Shown here piece after piece: positions 54,118-63,962 of a DNA stretch of 64,000 nt. Every line of letters starts with the position of its first letter. Positions within the stretch are counted from its first letter, which is position 1. Below the pieces are notes generated by a model. It ran no database searches. It was not told where the DNA came from and worked only from the letters and a program-made list of their open reading frames with translations. The translations under genes were made by a program, and so were the position numbers. This DNA is from Calditrichales bacterium MX18-03 (GTDB lineage: Bacteria > Bacillota > Clostridia > Lutisporales > Lutisporaceae): contig JAJGRE010000002.1 of the NCBI GenBank assembly GCA_021083345.1, forward strand, positions 806,001 to 870,000. Reading direction: 5' to 3'.

Positions 54118-57100
54118 TTACTCAAGATTTATTTTCATTGCCAGTATCACCAAATCGTCTATATCGACAACGCCGTCATCGTTCATGTCAAAGTCAGGAT
54201 TCAGTGTGCCATAGGCCTGTGACATCATTTTCAAATCTGCCAAGTCTATTTTCCCGTCACCGTTGAAATCCCCTTTTCCGGGAGAATCTGTATTCTGAAC
54301 CCGCCTCATTGCATATATCCTGCCCTGATCATTGGCAAAATAAAATGCGCTGTCATGGCCTATTGTGGGACGTGTCGCAGGATTGGTTACCAGTTCCCCT
54401 TGCCAGCTTACAGAACCATCCTGCTTAATGGCTGAAAGACCCAATAAGAAGGTATTATTCTTGTCTATGGCAAATAGCGCATTCAGGTTCCTCTCTCCGG
54501 CAATTGAACCGTCCTTGCGGATTTCATAAGTCTTATTGTAAGTATTAAAATTGTTGTTAAACGAATTCGCATATACTGTCCCATCCTTGCTTATTGCCAC
54601 AGGTTCTATCCTTGTAGAATAAGCTTTGTCTAGTGCAGCCCACCGCATACTGCCGCTGGCATTGAGTGAATACAGCTTGCCTTCAATATCTCCGATATAA
54701 ATGTTCTCTTCGTTGTCTATTGCCATTTTCCCGGATAAATGAGCGGCATGACTATATTCCCATTTTAGGCTGCCGTTCGGATTGATGGCATATACGTTTT
54801 TATTTTCAGTGCTTACATAAATAGTCCCGCTTTTTCCGATAATGGGTGTGTTTTTGATGACCCCGCCAGGCCCAGTCAAATATGTCCACTTTATCGTTCC
54901 GTCAGGATTGATCGCGTATAAACTTGCGTTTGTACTGCCTGCATAGATTGTGCCATCTGCTCCGATTGCAGGAGCACTTATAATCCTCGAGTATCCATCT
55001 CCAATATTTAGTTTCCATTTTCTCGTACCGTCCGGATTGATGGCATATAGATTCCTGTCTATCGACCCTACATAGATCGTCCTGTCTTTGCCTATGACCG
55101 GTTCACTGCCTTCCGGAACCGGATAGGCCCACAAGCTGTTTCCATTGTTGTCTAAGGCGTACAAATAGTCTCCCGTTGTATAATACATGATGTTTTCTGA
55201 ATCAATGACTATTGACGACCTTACTTCTTCACCGGCTTCAAAGGTCCATTTAACTTCATAATCAGTACCCACCTCATACCTCGATTGCCTCGTCCAGTTC
55301 TGCAAAGTTGGCTGAATCCCCAGTCTATCATAAGCGCCTGGCTCATACCCCCCAAAGGCATCATTCTGATCAAATGGGGCAACCGATGTGAATGGGTATA
55401 CATACTCTTCTGATAACGGATTACCGGACATGTCTGTGACGGCACCGGCAGGTATAACCACCGTATATTGCTCTCCATTAATTAAATTTGAAGCTGCGTC
55501 AAGTACTAGGCTTTCGCTTACCACTGATTTTTCTATATTGATGATATTCTCATCTGAGTCCTTTAAAAAGATATTGTTATAATCGGTTCCTTCATCAATA
55601 GCTTTGCTGAAGACAACATTGATCTGCTTATTCATACTTTCATCCACTGTCAGATACGTTTTCCGGATGACCGGTCCGCTTACAACATTGATTTCACAGA
55701 GGGCCGTCATGGTACCATCCTCTGTTGAAATGCCCACCACGGCATTGCCTGGCTGCAAAGGTGTTACGACAGCGCTTGTCCCGTTTTCCTCTATAGATAC
55801 AACGGCTTCATCACTTGTAGACCATGTGAGGTTTATTCTCTCCCTATCAAAAGTCAGATTCCGGGGAACAATCTGCGCATCCAAAACAACCGGATCTCCG
55901 CTTTCACTGAGTTTCAAATGGGATTTATTCAAAAGGAGATTATCCATTCCGTGATCTTTTACAAGAAACATGGCCATGTCTGAAGATAGGATATCGTCAC
56001 CATTCATCAGCTTGACCCGCACAGTTCCTCCGTTGGGCGACACCGGTGATATTACAGCACTTTGTCCATCATGGGTAAGTGCAGCTATGGTGTCGTCAAT
56101 TTCCCATTGAATATCCGTCCAATTATTGTCTCCGGCCAAGTATATACTCGCTTCAAGCGCCTCCGCCATCCCGCCTTTTTCTACAGTGAAGTATTTCTTA
56201 TTCAAAGCGATGCCTTCCATCACGATATTGATGGATTCACTGGTATATACCTCCCCTGCTTCATCTTCAACTTCACACCTCAAGCTATAATTACCCGGAT
56301 CCATATTAAAGTTGTCCCAGTAACCGCTTATCGAGAAATCACTCTCATCGCACGGAAGAACGACATTGAGCTTATCATTGACATATAACCTTGCTTCTCT
56401 TGGATTGTTAATATTTTTAATATCTACAGCAATAGGTATCAGGTCATTACTTACATTTATATCCTTCTTTTTATAGTATGTACCGTCAACCGGATACTTC
56501 ATAGATACAATGGGTGCCGTAACTTCATTACTCTCCACTTGCACGTTCCAGGAGGATATACCTTTACCGGACTTGGATATGATCGTTTGATTATCAGGAA
56601 GGATTTTTACATAATCCGCCGTACTTTGAACCTTTATAGCTCTTATCAGTTGTCCATCCAGTATATTCCATACCTTTATGGTTTTATCATAAGAGGCTGA
56701 TGCCATTATCTGATTGTCAGAGCTGATTGCCACACTTGTAACTCTGTCTGAATGTCCGGTTAGCGTCCGGATAAGCGTGCCTGATGCTGCATCCCATATT
56801 TTTACAGCTCTGTCCAGCGAGCCGCTGACTATCGTATTGCCGTCTGCACTGATGGCTACACTGCTTATTTCGTTCGTATGGCCTGATAATGTATGTACCA
56901 GCGTGCCGTTTTCTCCATTCCACACCTTCACCGTTCGGTCCCTGGAACCGCTTACGATGGTTTTGCCGTCCGCGCTGACAGCGATACTGCTTATTCCGTC
57001 CGTATGACCTGATAAAGTATATAAAATGCTGCCGTTATCTGCGTTCCAGAGCTTTACTTTTCTATCATCCGAACCGCTAGCCATGATTTCGCCATCAGCA

Positions 57101-58017
57101 CTGATCGCGATGCACTTAACGGTGTTGCTATGGCCTTGGCTATTATAATTGGAGTTCCTTATTCTATAAATCTCTGACCCGTCTCCAATATTTTTCAAAA
57201 TGATGTCACTAAAATATCCATAGGCTATATAGCTTCCATCCGGACTATAGGCAATGCCTCTGGGATTTGTGCCGTTGTATGAGCCATTTACCAAAGTCCT
57301 TTCAACTTGTCCGTTTTCTAAATCTAATATATCAATTTTATTCCTGGAATATTCATATGCCGCTTTTGTTCCGTCAGGGCTAAGAGCCATGCTGGAAATA
57401 CGGTATTCCGGAAAAAAAGTTGTTAACGAAGCATCTGTCTTATTCACTGCCAGCGTATGAATATCCGGCCATGAAGCCTTCTCCAGCCTGTTTATTAAGG
57501 TTTTCCCTTTTACGGCTCCAGTTTTTACACGGGGATAAACCTCATCATCATTATAGATGAGGATATGTGCAGGCAAGTCCGTTTCATTGAACACATTAAG
57601 CTTCACCCCACTCCGGTCAGCATGGGAGATCCTTTCAGTGCTATAGACTTTGATAACAAACTCCCCGATGACCTCCGGCTCAATTTCCGTCCATCCGTTT
57701 TCCAGCGGATATCGAATGCTTTCCGTACTGTAGCTGCAGAAATACTCGCCACTCTCACTCTGCACAAGCCAAATGCTTGTATTTTCAAAACCCGAATTTT
57801 CTCCGTAGATTTTGGTACCTGTGGCCCCATGCAACCCTATCATGACTGAAGGATAATCGCTTGTAACCGGATGCAACTGGATATCTATAGAGGACACCCC
57901 TGTGCTATCATAGAGCTCATCCAAGCTTGTACCGGCAGCTGCAGGCAACAAAGAACAGATCTGAATTACCACTGTAAGGATCAAAAAAAATGCTATGCTT
58001 TTTCTTTTGGTCTCCAT
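54118..58017 (-). CDS. Secreted double-propeller protein (WD40 and PQQ types) with dockerin
   Basis: 1299 residues. Signal peptide 1-28, an N-terminal domain of unknown type (about 30-190), a WD40 propeller (about 200-490) with repeats such as LSGHTDGISSIAVSADGKTI and VKVWN, Ig-like and Big2-like domains (about 500-790), and a Big_5/SwmB domain (about 800-900). A PQQ-like propeller follows (about 930-1235) with repeats like LYAINPDGTIKWTY. The C-terminal dockerin (DFNGDGKIDLAD, DMNDDGVVDIDD) covers 1243-1299. WD40 repeats in a secreted dockerin protein are unusual. Start touches the vanZ stop (TAAATG). Confidence 0.88.
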   Translation of the reverse strand: METKRKSIAFFLILTVVIQICSLLPAAAGTSLDELYDSTGVSSIDIQLHPVTSDYPSVMIGLHGATGTKIYGENSGFENTSIWLVQSESGEYFCSYSTESIRYPLENGWTEIEPEVIGEFVIKVYSTERISHADRSGVKLNVFNETDLPAHILIYNDDEVYPRVKTGAVKGKTLINRLEKASWPDIHTLAVNKTDASLTTFFPEYRISSMALSPDGTKAAYEYSRNKIDILDLENGQVERTLVNGSYNGTNPRGIAYSPDGSYIAYGYFSDIILKNIGDGSEIYRIRNSNYNSQGHSNTVKCIAISADGEIMASGSDDRKVKLWNADNGSILYTLSGHTDGISSIAVSADGKTIVSGSRDRTVKVWNGENGTLVHTLSGHTNEISSVAISADGNTIVSGSLDRAVKIWDAASGTLIRTLTGHSDRVTSVAISSDNQIMASASYDKTIKVWNILDGQLIRAIKVQSTADYVKILPDNQTIISKSGKGISSWNVQVESNEVTAPIVSMKYPVDGTYYKKKDINVSNDLIPIAVDIKNINNPREARLYVNDKLNVVLPCDESDFSISGYWDNFNMDPGNYSLRCEVEDEAGEVYTSESINIVMEGIALNKKYFTVEKGGMAEALEASIYLAGDNNWTDIQWEIDDTIAALTHDGQSAVISPVSPNGGTVRVKLMNGDDILSSDMAMFLVKDHGMDNLLLNKSHLKLSESGDPVVLDAQIVPRNLTFDRERINLTWSTSDEAVVSIEENGTSAVVTPLQPGNAVVGISTEDGTMTALCEINVVSGPVIRKTYLTVDESMNKQINVVFSKAIDEGTDYNNIFLKDSDENIINIEKSVVSESLVLDAASNLINGEQYTVVIPAGAVTDMSGNPLSEEYVYPFTSVAPFDQNDAFGGYEPGAYDRLGIQPTLQNWTRQSRYEVGTDYEVKWTFEAGEEVRSSIVIDSENIMYYTTGDYLYALDNNGNSLWAYPVPEGSEPVIGKDRTIYVGSIDRNLYAINPDGTRKWKLNIGDGYSRIISAPAIGADGTIYAGSTNASLYAINPDGTIKWTYLTGPGGVIKNTPIIGKSGTIYVSTENKNVYAINPNGSLKWEYSHAAHLSGKMAIDNEENIYIGDIEGKLYSLNASGSMRWAALDKAYSTRIEPVAISKDGTVYANSFNNNFNTYNKTYEIRKDGSIAGERNLNALFAIDKNNTFLLGLSAIKQDGSVSWQGELVTNPATRPTIGHDSAFYFANDQGRIYAMRRVQNTDSPGKGDFNGDGKIDLADLKMMSQAYGTLNPDFDMNDDGVVDIDDLVILAMKINLE

Positions 58018-58518
58018 TTAACTCTCCTTTCGCGGGTGTATTAGAGTTTCGTAGCCCCGAATTGCCCCAGCAGCTGCAAGTATCCCGATACTATCAATTG
58101 CGACATCCGTAATTTTCCCTTCACGCCCAACGGTGAATAGCTGATGGAACTCGTCGAGGCAAGCATAGAGTAAGGAAAGGGCAATACAAAGCAGCATTGA
58201 CTTTCTGCACTTGACTCCAGTAGCTCTGAGTGCGGCGTATATCAGAATGGTCAATACTGCAAATTCAGCAACATGAAAGAATTTTCTTACGAGAAATTCC
58301 TGCAGCTTAAAACTCAGTTTTCCGGCTTCCTGCTTGACAGCCTCCGGCACAGCTTGCCTTACAGCCTTCGTGATGCTTTTGCTCCTTGAGCCGGACACAG
58401 ATGCTATCTCCGATGAAAAATGAAAAATGACAAACATCCAGGCTATGACCGCAAGCCATGCCAGGGTTCTTTTATTCCACACCGCAAAAAGAAGTCTTTT
58501 TTGACAATTGCTGTGCAT
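58018..58518 (-). CDS. VanZ-like family membrane protein
   Basis: About 166 residues with four hydrophobic segments. Family pattern: VIFHFSSEI near the N-terminus, RKFFHVAEFAVLTILIY in the middle and LLYACLDEFHQLFTVGREGKITDVAIDSIG near the end. ATG 58518 with AAGGAG 10 nt upstream is preferred; an ATG eight codons earlier overlaps that Shine-Dalgarno. Role unknown; VanZ in enterococci gives low-level teicoplanin resistance. Translationally coupled to the following secreted propeller gene. Confidence 0.88.
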   Translation of the reverse strand: MHSNCQKRLLFAVWNKRTLAWLAVIAWMFVIFHFSSEIASVSGSRSKSITKAVRQAVPEAVKQEAGKLSFKLQEFLVRKFFHVAEFAVLTILIYAALRATGVKCRKSMLLCIALSLLYACLDEFHQLFTVGREGKITDVAIDSIGILAAAGAIRGYETLIHPRKES

Positions 58519-58624
58519 TTGACCATTTCTCCTTATTTCCATTCATCTTGTTTCTATTCTCTATGATAGCATTTCAGTTTAACGGCAACAATATAGAACA
58601 AACGTCCATTAGCATTTTGTGATA

Positions 58625-58663
58625 GTAAAAAAGCAAAAACCTGTGTTACCGCAAGTTTTTGCT
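58625..58663 (-). terminator. Terminator after WG-repeat gene
   Basis: Twelve-base-pair stem with AGCAAAAAC/GTTTTTGCT core followed by TTTTTTA on the minus strand. Confidence 0.88.
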
Positions 58664-58668
58664 CTTAT

Positions 58669-61131
58669 CTACTTTGATATCGGGTTCCCGTCTTTTCCGA
58701 TAAACAAAGCTGCTCCATCCTTCATGACCTTGGCATAGCCGCTTAAAAAATCCCCTGCTTCATCATATTGAGGTTCTACGATATATTTCCCGTCTTTTCC
58801 TATGTAGCCCCATGCAGTACCGACCTTGACCCTGGCCGCACCCTCAGTAAAATCTCCCGCGTCGTCATACTGTGGCTCTGCCATCCACTTGCCGGTTTTG
58901 TCCACAAAGCCCCACTTCCGGTTGACTTTGACCTTTGCGAGGTCTTCAAAGAAATTTCCTGCGATATCAAATTGCGGCTGGATGATGTAGCTGCACCCTG
59001 TATCTATATAGCCATACTTGCCTTTTTCCTTGACTATAGCAATACCTTCACCAAAGCTTTCCGCCATATCGTATTTCATCTCGGAGACAAGATTACCGCT
59101 CTTATCCACATAACCGTATTTGAAGCCGATGTTCACTACAGCCAAACCCTCAGAAAAGTCCTCAGCCCAATCATACTGAGGCTGTACCAGGTATTTGCCC
59201 TTTTCATCAATATAACCCCATCTGCCGCCTTCAATAAATCTTGTATTGTCTGTATTACTCTCCAAATTAACATTAAGATTGACCCTACCGCCTACATTGA
59301 CCCTGGCCAAACCGTCAGCATGGTTCTCAGCCCAGTCGAATTCCGGCTTTATCATGAATTCGCCGGTTTTGTCAATAAAGCCCCACTTGTTTGTATTCCT
59401 TACTGCGACCAACGATTCCGATATATGTCCTCCCAGATCATATTTGGGCTGAACAATGTAATTCCCGCTTCTATTGATGTAACCGTATTTCATGCTTCCG
59501 TTCAGATCCTTCACACCTACAAGTCCCATTCCATCATAGAAATCCTCTGCGTAGTTAAACTGCGGATTAATAACGTATGAACCTGTGGGATTGATATATC
59601 CCCATTTGTAGTCCACCCTGATCCTTGCCATATCCCCGTTAAAGTTCTTTGCTTCCTCGTACTGGGGCGTAATTACCATTTTCCCGGATTTATTGATATA
59701 GCCCCATTTGCCGTCCAACTTCACGCATGCAAGGTCCTTAGAAAAGCTCAGCGCATCTTCAAACTGGAGCTTTATGACCTGCTTCCCTGATTTATCTATA
59801 TATCCGTATTTGTAATGGCTGCCGGATCTTAGAACGGCTACCGCCAATCCCCCTGAATAGCTTCGTACTTCATCATATTGCGGTTTTACAACGTATTGGC
59901 CTTTTTTGTCCACAAAGCCCCATTTTCCATCTTTCTGTACCGCTGCCAAACCCTCAGAAAAGCCCTCAGCGTTTTCGAATTCAGGATTAATGATATATTT
60001 TCCTGACTTGTCCATAAAGCCCCATTGATAATCCAGCTTCACAGCCGTACAACCCTCGGAAAAATCTCGTGCATAGTCAAACTGAGGGTTCAGTACCACT
60101 TTGCCTGAAGTATCTATAAAACCATACTTCCCTTTTATACTGTATCTCGCCATATCCTCAGAAAAATCTTCGGCCATATCAAACTGCGGATCAGACAAGT
60201 AATTGCCCTTTGTATCAATATAGCCCCATAAGCCTCCTGTGATAGACAAGTACTGGTATGCATTCTTCTTATGCTCTACTAGCTCATCCTTTGACATGCG
60301 CTCCGGGGATTTGTCTATAATCTCAACATACTTATCGAGCCTTCCGCCAACATTGACCCGTGCAATACCATTTGAAAAATGACTGCACCAAGCATATTGC
60401 GGCTTAACGACCGTTTCGCCTTTGTTGTTGATGTATCCCCATTTCCCATTGATATTGACTCTGGCTAATCCATCAGAGAAATATCCGGCGCTGTCGAAGC
60501 TTCCGGACATGACTTCATTCCCATCCTTATCCAGGTAACTCCATATGTACGGCAGCATCACTCTCGCCTTGCCCTCGGCAAAGTCACCGGAGTATAAATA
60601 TCGCTCGTCACTCAGGTACTTGCCGGTGACATCAATATACCCCCACTTGCCGAATTCTTTTACCCTGGTGAAGTCCTCAGCAAAATTCCTAATATCCTCG
60701 TATTGCAAACTTATAGAATAATTCCCTTTTTTATCGATCAAGCCCCACTTGCCAGCGATTGATACTCTTGCGTAGTTGCCTTCGAAATCATCTGCCACCT
60801 CGAATTTGGGCTCAATCACCAAGCTGCCGGAATGATCTATGTAACCCCATTTGCCGGAAAGCTTTACTCTGGCCATATCTCCGGCAAATACACCGGCTTC
60901 TTCATACTGCGGCTTGATTACAAAATTGCCTTTGGCATCCCGGAAGCCCCATTTATCCTGTTTTTTATCAGGATATAGCTCTGATGCAGCCTGATTAACG
61001 GCAGCTGTTCCGCTTGTTTGCGTTTTAACTTTGTTTTTTGCGGTGCATGCCGATGTTGTCACTATAAGAATGCAGATCGCCAAGAGCATCATCACCATGT
61101 CAAAGAATCTTATTCTTTTGAATACTTCCAA
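58669..61131 (-). CDS. WG-repeat protein with N-terminal membrane anchor or lipoprotein signal
   Basis: 820 residues from a TTG at 61131 with GGGGGG 8 nt upstream; an upstream ATG at 61227 overlaps the promoter and is rejected. N-terminal hydrophobic segment ending in TTSAC, a lipobox-like site with an atypical Thr at -3. Then 20 full WG repeats plus one truncated copy, period about 34 residues (KWGYIDxxGxxxIxPQFDxAxxFxEGLAxVxxxG). Three repeats have insertions of 20-25 residues. WG proteins are extracellular or surface proteins of unknown binding partner. Ends in a strong terminator. Confidence 0.9.
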   Translation of the reverse strand: MEVFKRIRFFDMVMMLLAICILIVTTSACTAKNKVKTQTSGTAAVNQAASELYPDKKQDKWGFRDAKGNFVIKPQYEEAGVFAGDMARVKLSGKWGYIDHSGSLVIEPKFEVADDFEGNYARVSIAGKWGLIDKKGNYSISLQYEDIRNFAEDFTRVKEFGKWGYIDVTGKYLSDERYLYSGDFAEGKARVMLPYIWSYLDKDGNEVMSGSFDSAGYFSDGLARVNINGKWGYINNKGETVVKPQYAWCSHFSNGIARVNVGGRLDKYVEIIDKSPERMSKDELVEHKKNAYQYLSITGGLWGYIDTKGNYLSDPQFDMAEDFSEDMARYSIKGKYGFIDTSGKVVLNPQFDYARDFSEGCTAVKLDYQWGFMDKSGKYIINPEFENAEGFSEGLAAVQKDGKWGFVDKKGQYVVKPQYDEVRSYSGGLAVAVLRSGSHYKYGYIDKSGKQVIKLQFEDALSFSKDLACVKLDGKWGYINKSGKMVITPQYEEAKNFNGDMARIRVDYKWGYINPTGSYVINPQFNYAEDFYDGMGLVGVKDLNGSMKYGYINRSGNYIVQPKYDLGGHISESLVAVRNTNKWGFIDKTGEFMIKPEFDWAENHADGLARVNVGGRVNLNVNLESNTDNTRFIEGGRWGYIDEKGKYLVQPQYDWAEDFSEGLAVVNIGFKYGYVDKSGNLVSEMKYDMAESFGEGIAIVKEKGKYGYIDTGCSYIIQPQFDIAGNFFEDLAKVKVNRKWGFVDKTGKWMAEPQYDDAGDFTEGAARVKVGTAWGYIGKDGKYIVEPQYDEAGDFLSGYAKVMKDGAALFIGKDGNPISK

Positions 61132-61198
61132 GATTATAGCCCCCCAATTTTTCAAATAATAAGTAATTGAGACAAAATTCCCCTCACTTAACATAATT

Positions 61199-61227
61199 AT
61201 TATAGCAAAAATCGTAAAGGCTGGCAA
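61199..61227 (-). promoter_or_regulatory. Sigma-A promoter of WG-repeat gene
   Basis: TTGCCA, 17 nt, TATAAT on the minus strand, 68 bp before the TTG start. Confidence 0.8.
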
Positions 61228-61235
61228 TTTACTGT

Positions 61236-61271
61236 AAAAAAATAACCGCAGGCCGATTATATAGCCTGCAG
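61236..61271 (-). terminator. Terminator after galE
   Basis: Stem CTGCAGGC/GCCTGCGG with a 10-nt loop followed by TTATTTTTTT on the minus strand, 29 bp past the galE stop. Confidence 0.85.
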
Positions 61272-61299
61272 TATATCAATCTCATCTATTCAAAGCTTG

Positions 61300-62313
61300 T
61301 TAATCCTCATACCCATTCGGGTTTTCCGACTGCCATCGCCAAGCATCAGCACACATCTCCTCAATCCCTTTTTCGGCAAACCAGCCGAGCGCATTTTTAG
61401 CTTTTGCAGGATCAGCGTAGCATACTGCTATATCACCAGGTCTGCGCTCATCAATTTGAAATGGGATCTTTCTGCCGGATACGCTTTCAAAAGCCTTAAC
61501 CATCTCCAATACGCTGTACCCTTTACCTGTCCCCAGGTTATAAGCTTCTATGCCTTGATTCTGCATTATCTTTTCAAGCGCCTTCAAGTGTCCTTTTGCA
61601 AGATCCACTACATGAATATAATCTCGCACGCCTGAACCGTCCACAGTAGGGTAGTCGTTCCCAAAAACCCTGAGTTCCTTGAGCTTTCCTACTGCAACCT
61701 GTGTTATGTAAGGCATTAGGTTGTTTGGAATACCATTGGGATCTTCACCGATCCGCCCGCTGGAATGTGCACCGATGGGGTTGAAATACCGCAGCAGGGC
61801 TATGCTCCAGCTACTATCAGAGATATATAGGTCACGCAGGATTTCCTCTATCATCAGCTTCGTACGGCCATAGGGGTTAGTGGCACTTAATGGGAAATCC
61901 TCTGAAATCGGTACCCTTTCAGGCATACCGTACACTGTGGCTGATGAGCTGAATACCAGGTTCTTTATGCCATATTTCTGCATTGTCTCGCATAATATAA
62001 GCGTTCCCGTGATATTGTTATGGTAGTACCGAAGAGGAATCGCCACCGACTCGCCAACAGCCTTCAGCCCGGCGAAATGGATGACTGCATCGATGTTGTT
62101 ATCTATGAACACCTTGTCCAGCTCTTGAGCATCAAGCAAGTCGACATTATAGGACTTGATGCTTTCACCGGTTATCTCGCTAATGCGCTTCAGGGACTCG
62201 GGTTTACTATTTGAAAAGTTGTCGACTACGACGATGTCATAGCCTGCGTCTAATAGCTCAACGCAGGTATGGCTGCCGATGTAGCCTGCTCCGCCGGTTA
62301 TTAGGATTGGCAT
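61300..62313 (-). CDS. galE: UDP-glucose 4-epimerase
   Basis: Interconverts UDP-glucose and UDP-galactose. 337 residues, SDR extended family: NAD loop [17 protein letters not shown] at 4-20, catalytic Ser/Tyr in SSSATVYG near 125 and [12 protein letters not shown] near 148, and [16 protein letters not shown] near 177. Pairs with galU at 41.3 kb. Base composition is like the rest of the chromosome, unlike the gene upstream. Confidence 0.96.
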   Translation of the reverse strand: MPILITGGAGYIGSHTCVELLDAGYDIVVVDNFSNSKPESLKRISEITGESIKSYNVDLLDAQELDKVFIDNNIDAVIHFAGLKAVGESVAIPLRYYHNNITGTLILCETMQKYGIKNLVFSSSATVYGMPERVPISEDFPLSATNPYGRTKLMIEEILRDLYISDSSWSIALLRYFNPIGAHSSGRIGEDPNGIPNNLMPYITQVAVGKLKELRVFGNDYPTVDGSGVRDYIHVVDLAKGHLKALEKIMQNQGIEAYNLGTGKGYSVLEMVKAFESVSGRKIPFQIDERRPGDIAVCYADPAKAKNALGWFAEKGIEEMCADAWRWQSENPNGYED

Positions 62314-62519
62314 TAATTATCACCTCTTAAATATCTCTGCAAAATTATAAGTAAAAACTCTATCAATATTGATTATCAAATCAGAAACAGATAATTCGTA
62401 TGGAATTATCAATATTTAATTATTATAATGCATATATTACAGGGTTAATTAGAATTTTTGCGGTATTTTACAGTACCTTGTGACTCTTAGGTTTAGAACT
62501 AATCAAGATAATCGAATTT

Positions 62520-63962
62520 TCACATTTTGTGATCCATCACAGACTTCTTAGATTTAATGTATGCATACCCCTTAATCAGATCCTTTTTGTAAATAAAAAT
62601 CATGATAAATATGACACCTAGCCCTGACAATAAGTTCAGATATAAGTTTGATGTGATTACTGAATACAACGCGTATAAAGAAATTAAAGCTAACATAAAA
62701 TATGTTTTCTTCAAACCATAATTAACTTTAAAATAGAGCAATGATATTTGTGTTCTCAATGAGAAAAATACAATATATGCAAATGCCGTTGAAATTGCAG
62801 CCCCTACAGCTCCATATTTAGGAACCAACACCCAATTTCCTAATATGTTAACTATGCAAGAAACACTAGCAATTAATATATGCCATTTAGGCTTCTTATA
62901 AAAATTAATACCTATAACTGTAGTCTCAGAAATTGTATACAAAATTGGCATAAATGCTAGGAAAGGCATTATATCGGAAGCCTCTCTATAATTCCTACCT
63001 AGTAATAAACCTATAATGTCTTTACCTGCGATACATAGAATTGCAATAAAAAACATTGAGAATGATACTATTTTTGACATGTTCCCATAAAAGTCTCTAT
63101 TATTGGGGTCTTTTTCAAATTGCTCGTAGCACACAGGAGCCCAAAATGTTGAAAATGAAGTTTGTCCTACATTTACTAATGCAATGATTTTAAAAGCTGC
63201 TGCATATAACCCAAGTTCTCCAAGTGTACTCCAATGCTTAAGAGCAATTTTATCAAAAGACTGAAACAACCATGTTATTGACATAGTTAATACTAATGGA
63301 TATCCATACCTAATAATATCTTTATTACTGTGTGCCAATTCTGTCAAATAAAGATTTTTGGGATTCCAGTATTTCTTTCCATAAACAATAGCAAACATTG
63401 CCAAAGCCATTAAACTTATTACGGATGAATAAATAATAATCTCATAACTTGCTCCCATAAGGAAATATAGACCGATTAATACTAGTAAGCTCAAAGACTT
63501 ATTTATAATCTCTATTATTGAATATACGTGCCCATTCTGCTGCATTCGTATGACTAGTCTTCCATATCTATAAAGAGTTTGTGCTAACATTCCAAAGATT
63601 AACATTACTAATGCAATCAAATTCGTTTCTTCAAATAGAAAAAAAGAAATTGTCTCCCTAAATATGACAATAAAAACAGAAACTAGAACAGCCATAACTA
63701 ATGTAATTTTTAAGCAACTGTATAATAGTCCTCCCCTTTTTTCCTCGTTTTCTTCATAAAAAAACCTTACAAAAGACTGGTCTGTTCCAAGTAAAACAAA
63801 GATCATAGATATGTTTAGTACTAAAGTAAACATAGAAGCTTTACCAAAATCTTCCGGAATTAAAATTCTGGTAGTTATCATTGTTCCTAAAAAACCGATT
63901 ACTAAAGCTATCAAACTACCATAAGAGAATGACATAAACTTTCTTAGCAAATTGTACCCCAT
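62520..63962 (-). CDS. Polysaccharide biosynthesis flippase (Wzx/RfbX-like, MATE/MOP superfamily)
   Basis: 480 residues with about twelve to fourteen hydrophobic segments. N-terminal LIALVIGFLGTMITTRILIPEDFGKASMF is the Polysacc_synt pattern of the MOP superfamily, which flips lipid-linked oligosaccharide units across the membrane. The coding region and its flanks are far more AT-rich than the other genes here, a common sign of a horizontally acquired glycan locus. Only the first 38 bp upstream of it are in the window. Confidence 0.9.
   Translation of the reverse strand: MGYNLLRKFMSFSYGSLIALVIGFLGTMITTRILIPEDFGKASMFTLVLNISMIFVLLGTDQSFVRFFYEENEEKRGGLLYSCLKITLVMAVLVSVFIVIFRETISFFLFEETNLIALVMLIFGMLAQTLYRYGRLVIRMQQNGHVYSIIEIINKSLSLLVLIGLYFLMGASYEIIIYSSVISLMALAMFAIVYGKKYWNPKNLYLTELAHSNKDIIRYGYPLVLTMSITWLFQSFDKIALKHWSTLGELGLYAAAFKIIALVNVGQTSFSTFWAPVCYEQFEKDPNNRDFYGNMSKIVSFSMFFIAILCIAGKDIIGLLLGRNYREASDIMPFLAFMPILYTISETTVIGINFYKKPKWHILIASVSCIVNILGNWVLVPKYGAVGAAISTAFAYIVFFSLRTQISLLYFKVNYGLKKTYFMLALISLYALYSVITSNLYLNLLSGLGVIFIMIFIYKKDLIKGYAYIKSKKSVMDHKM

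Noticed and set aside
44102-58017. Search for a cohesin or scaffoldin within the dockerin cluster
   Set aside because: The Ig-like and Big2-like domains present do not show a cohesin pattern; none can be supported here.
58768-59580. 270-codon open frame on the plus strand opposite the WG-repeat gene
   Set aside because: Arises from the repeated codons of the WG array; no Shine-Dalgarno and no motif.
46000-61000. Periodic DNA repeats that could be mistaken for a CRISPR array
   Set aside because: Periodicity follows protein repeats in open frames (WD40, PQQ, WG, AVG types) with diverged DNA; no identical short repeats with unique spacers.
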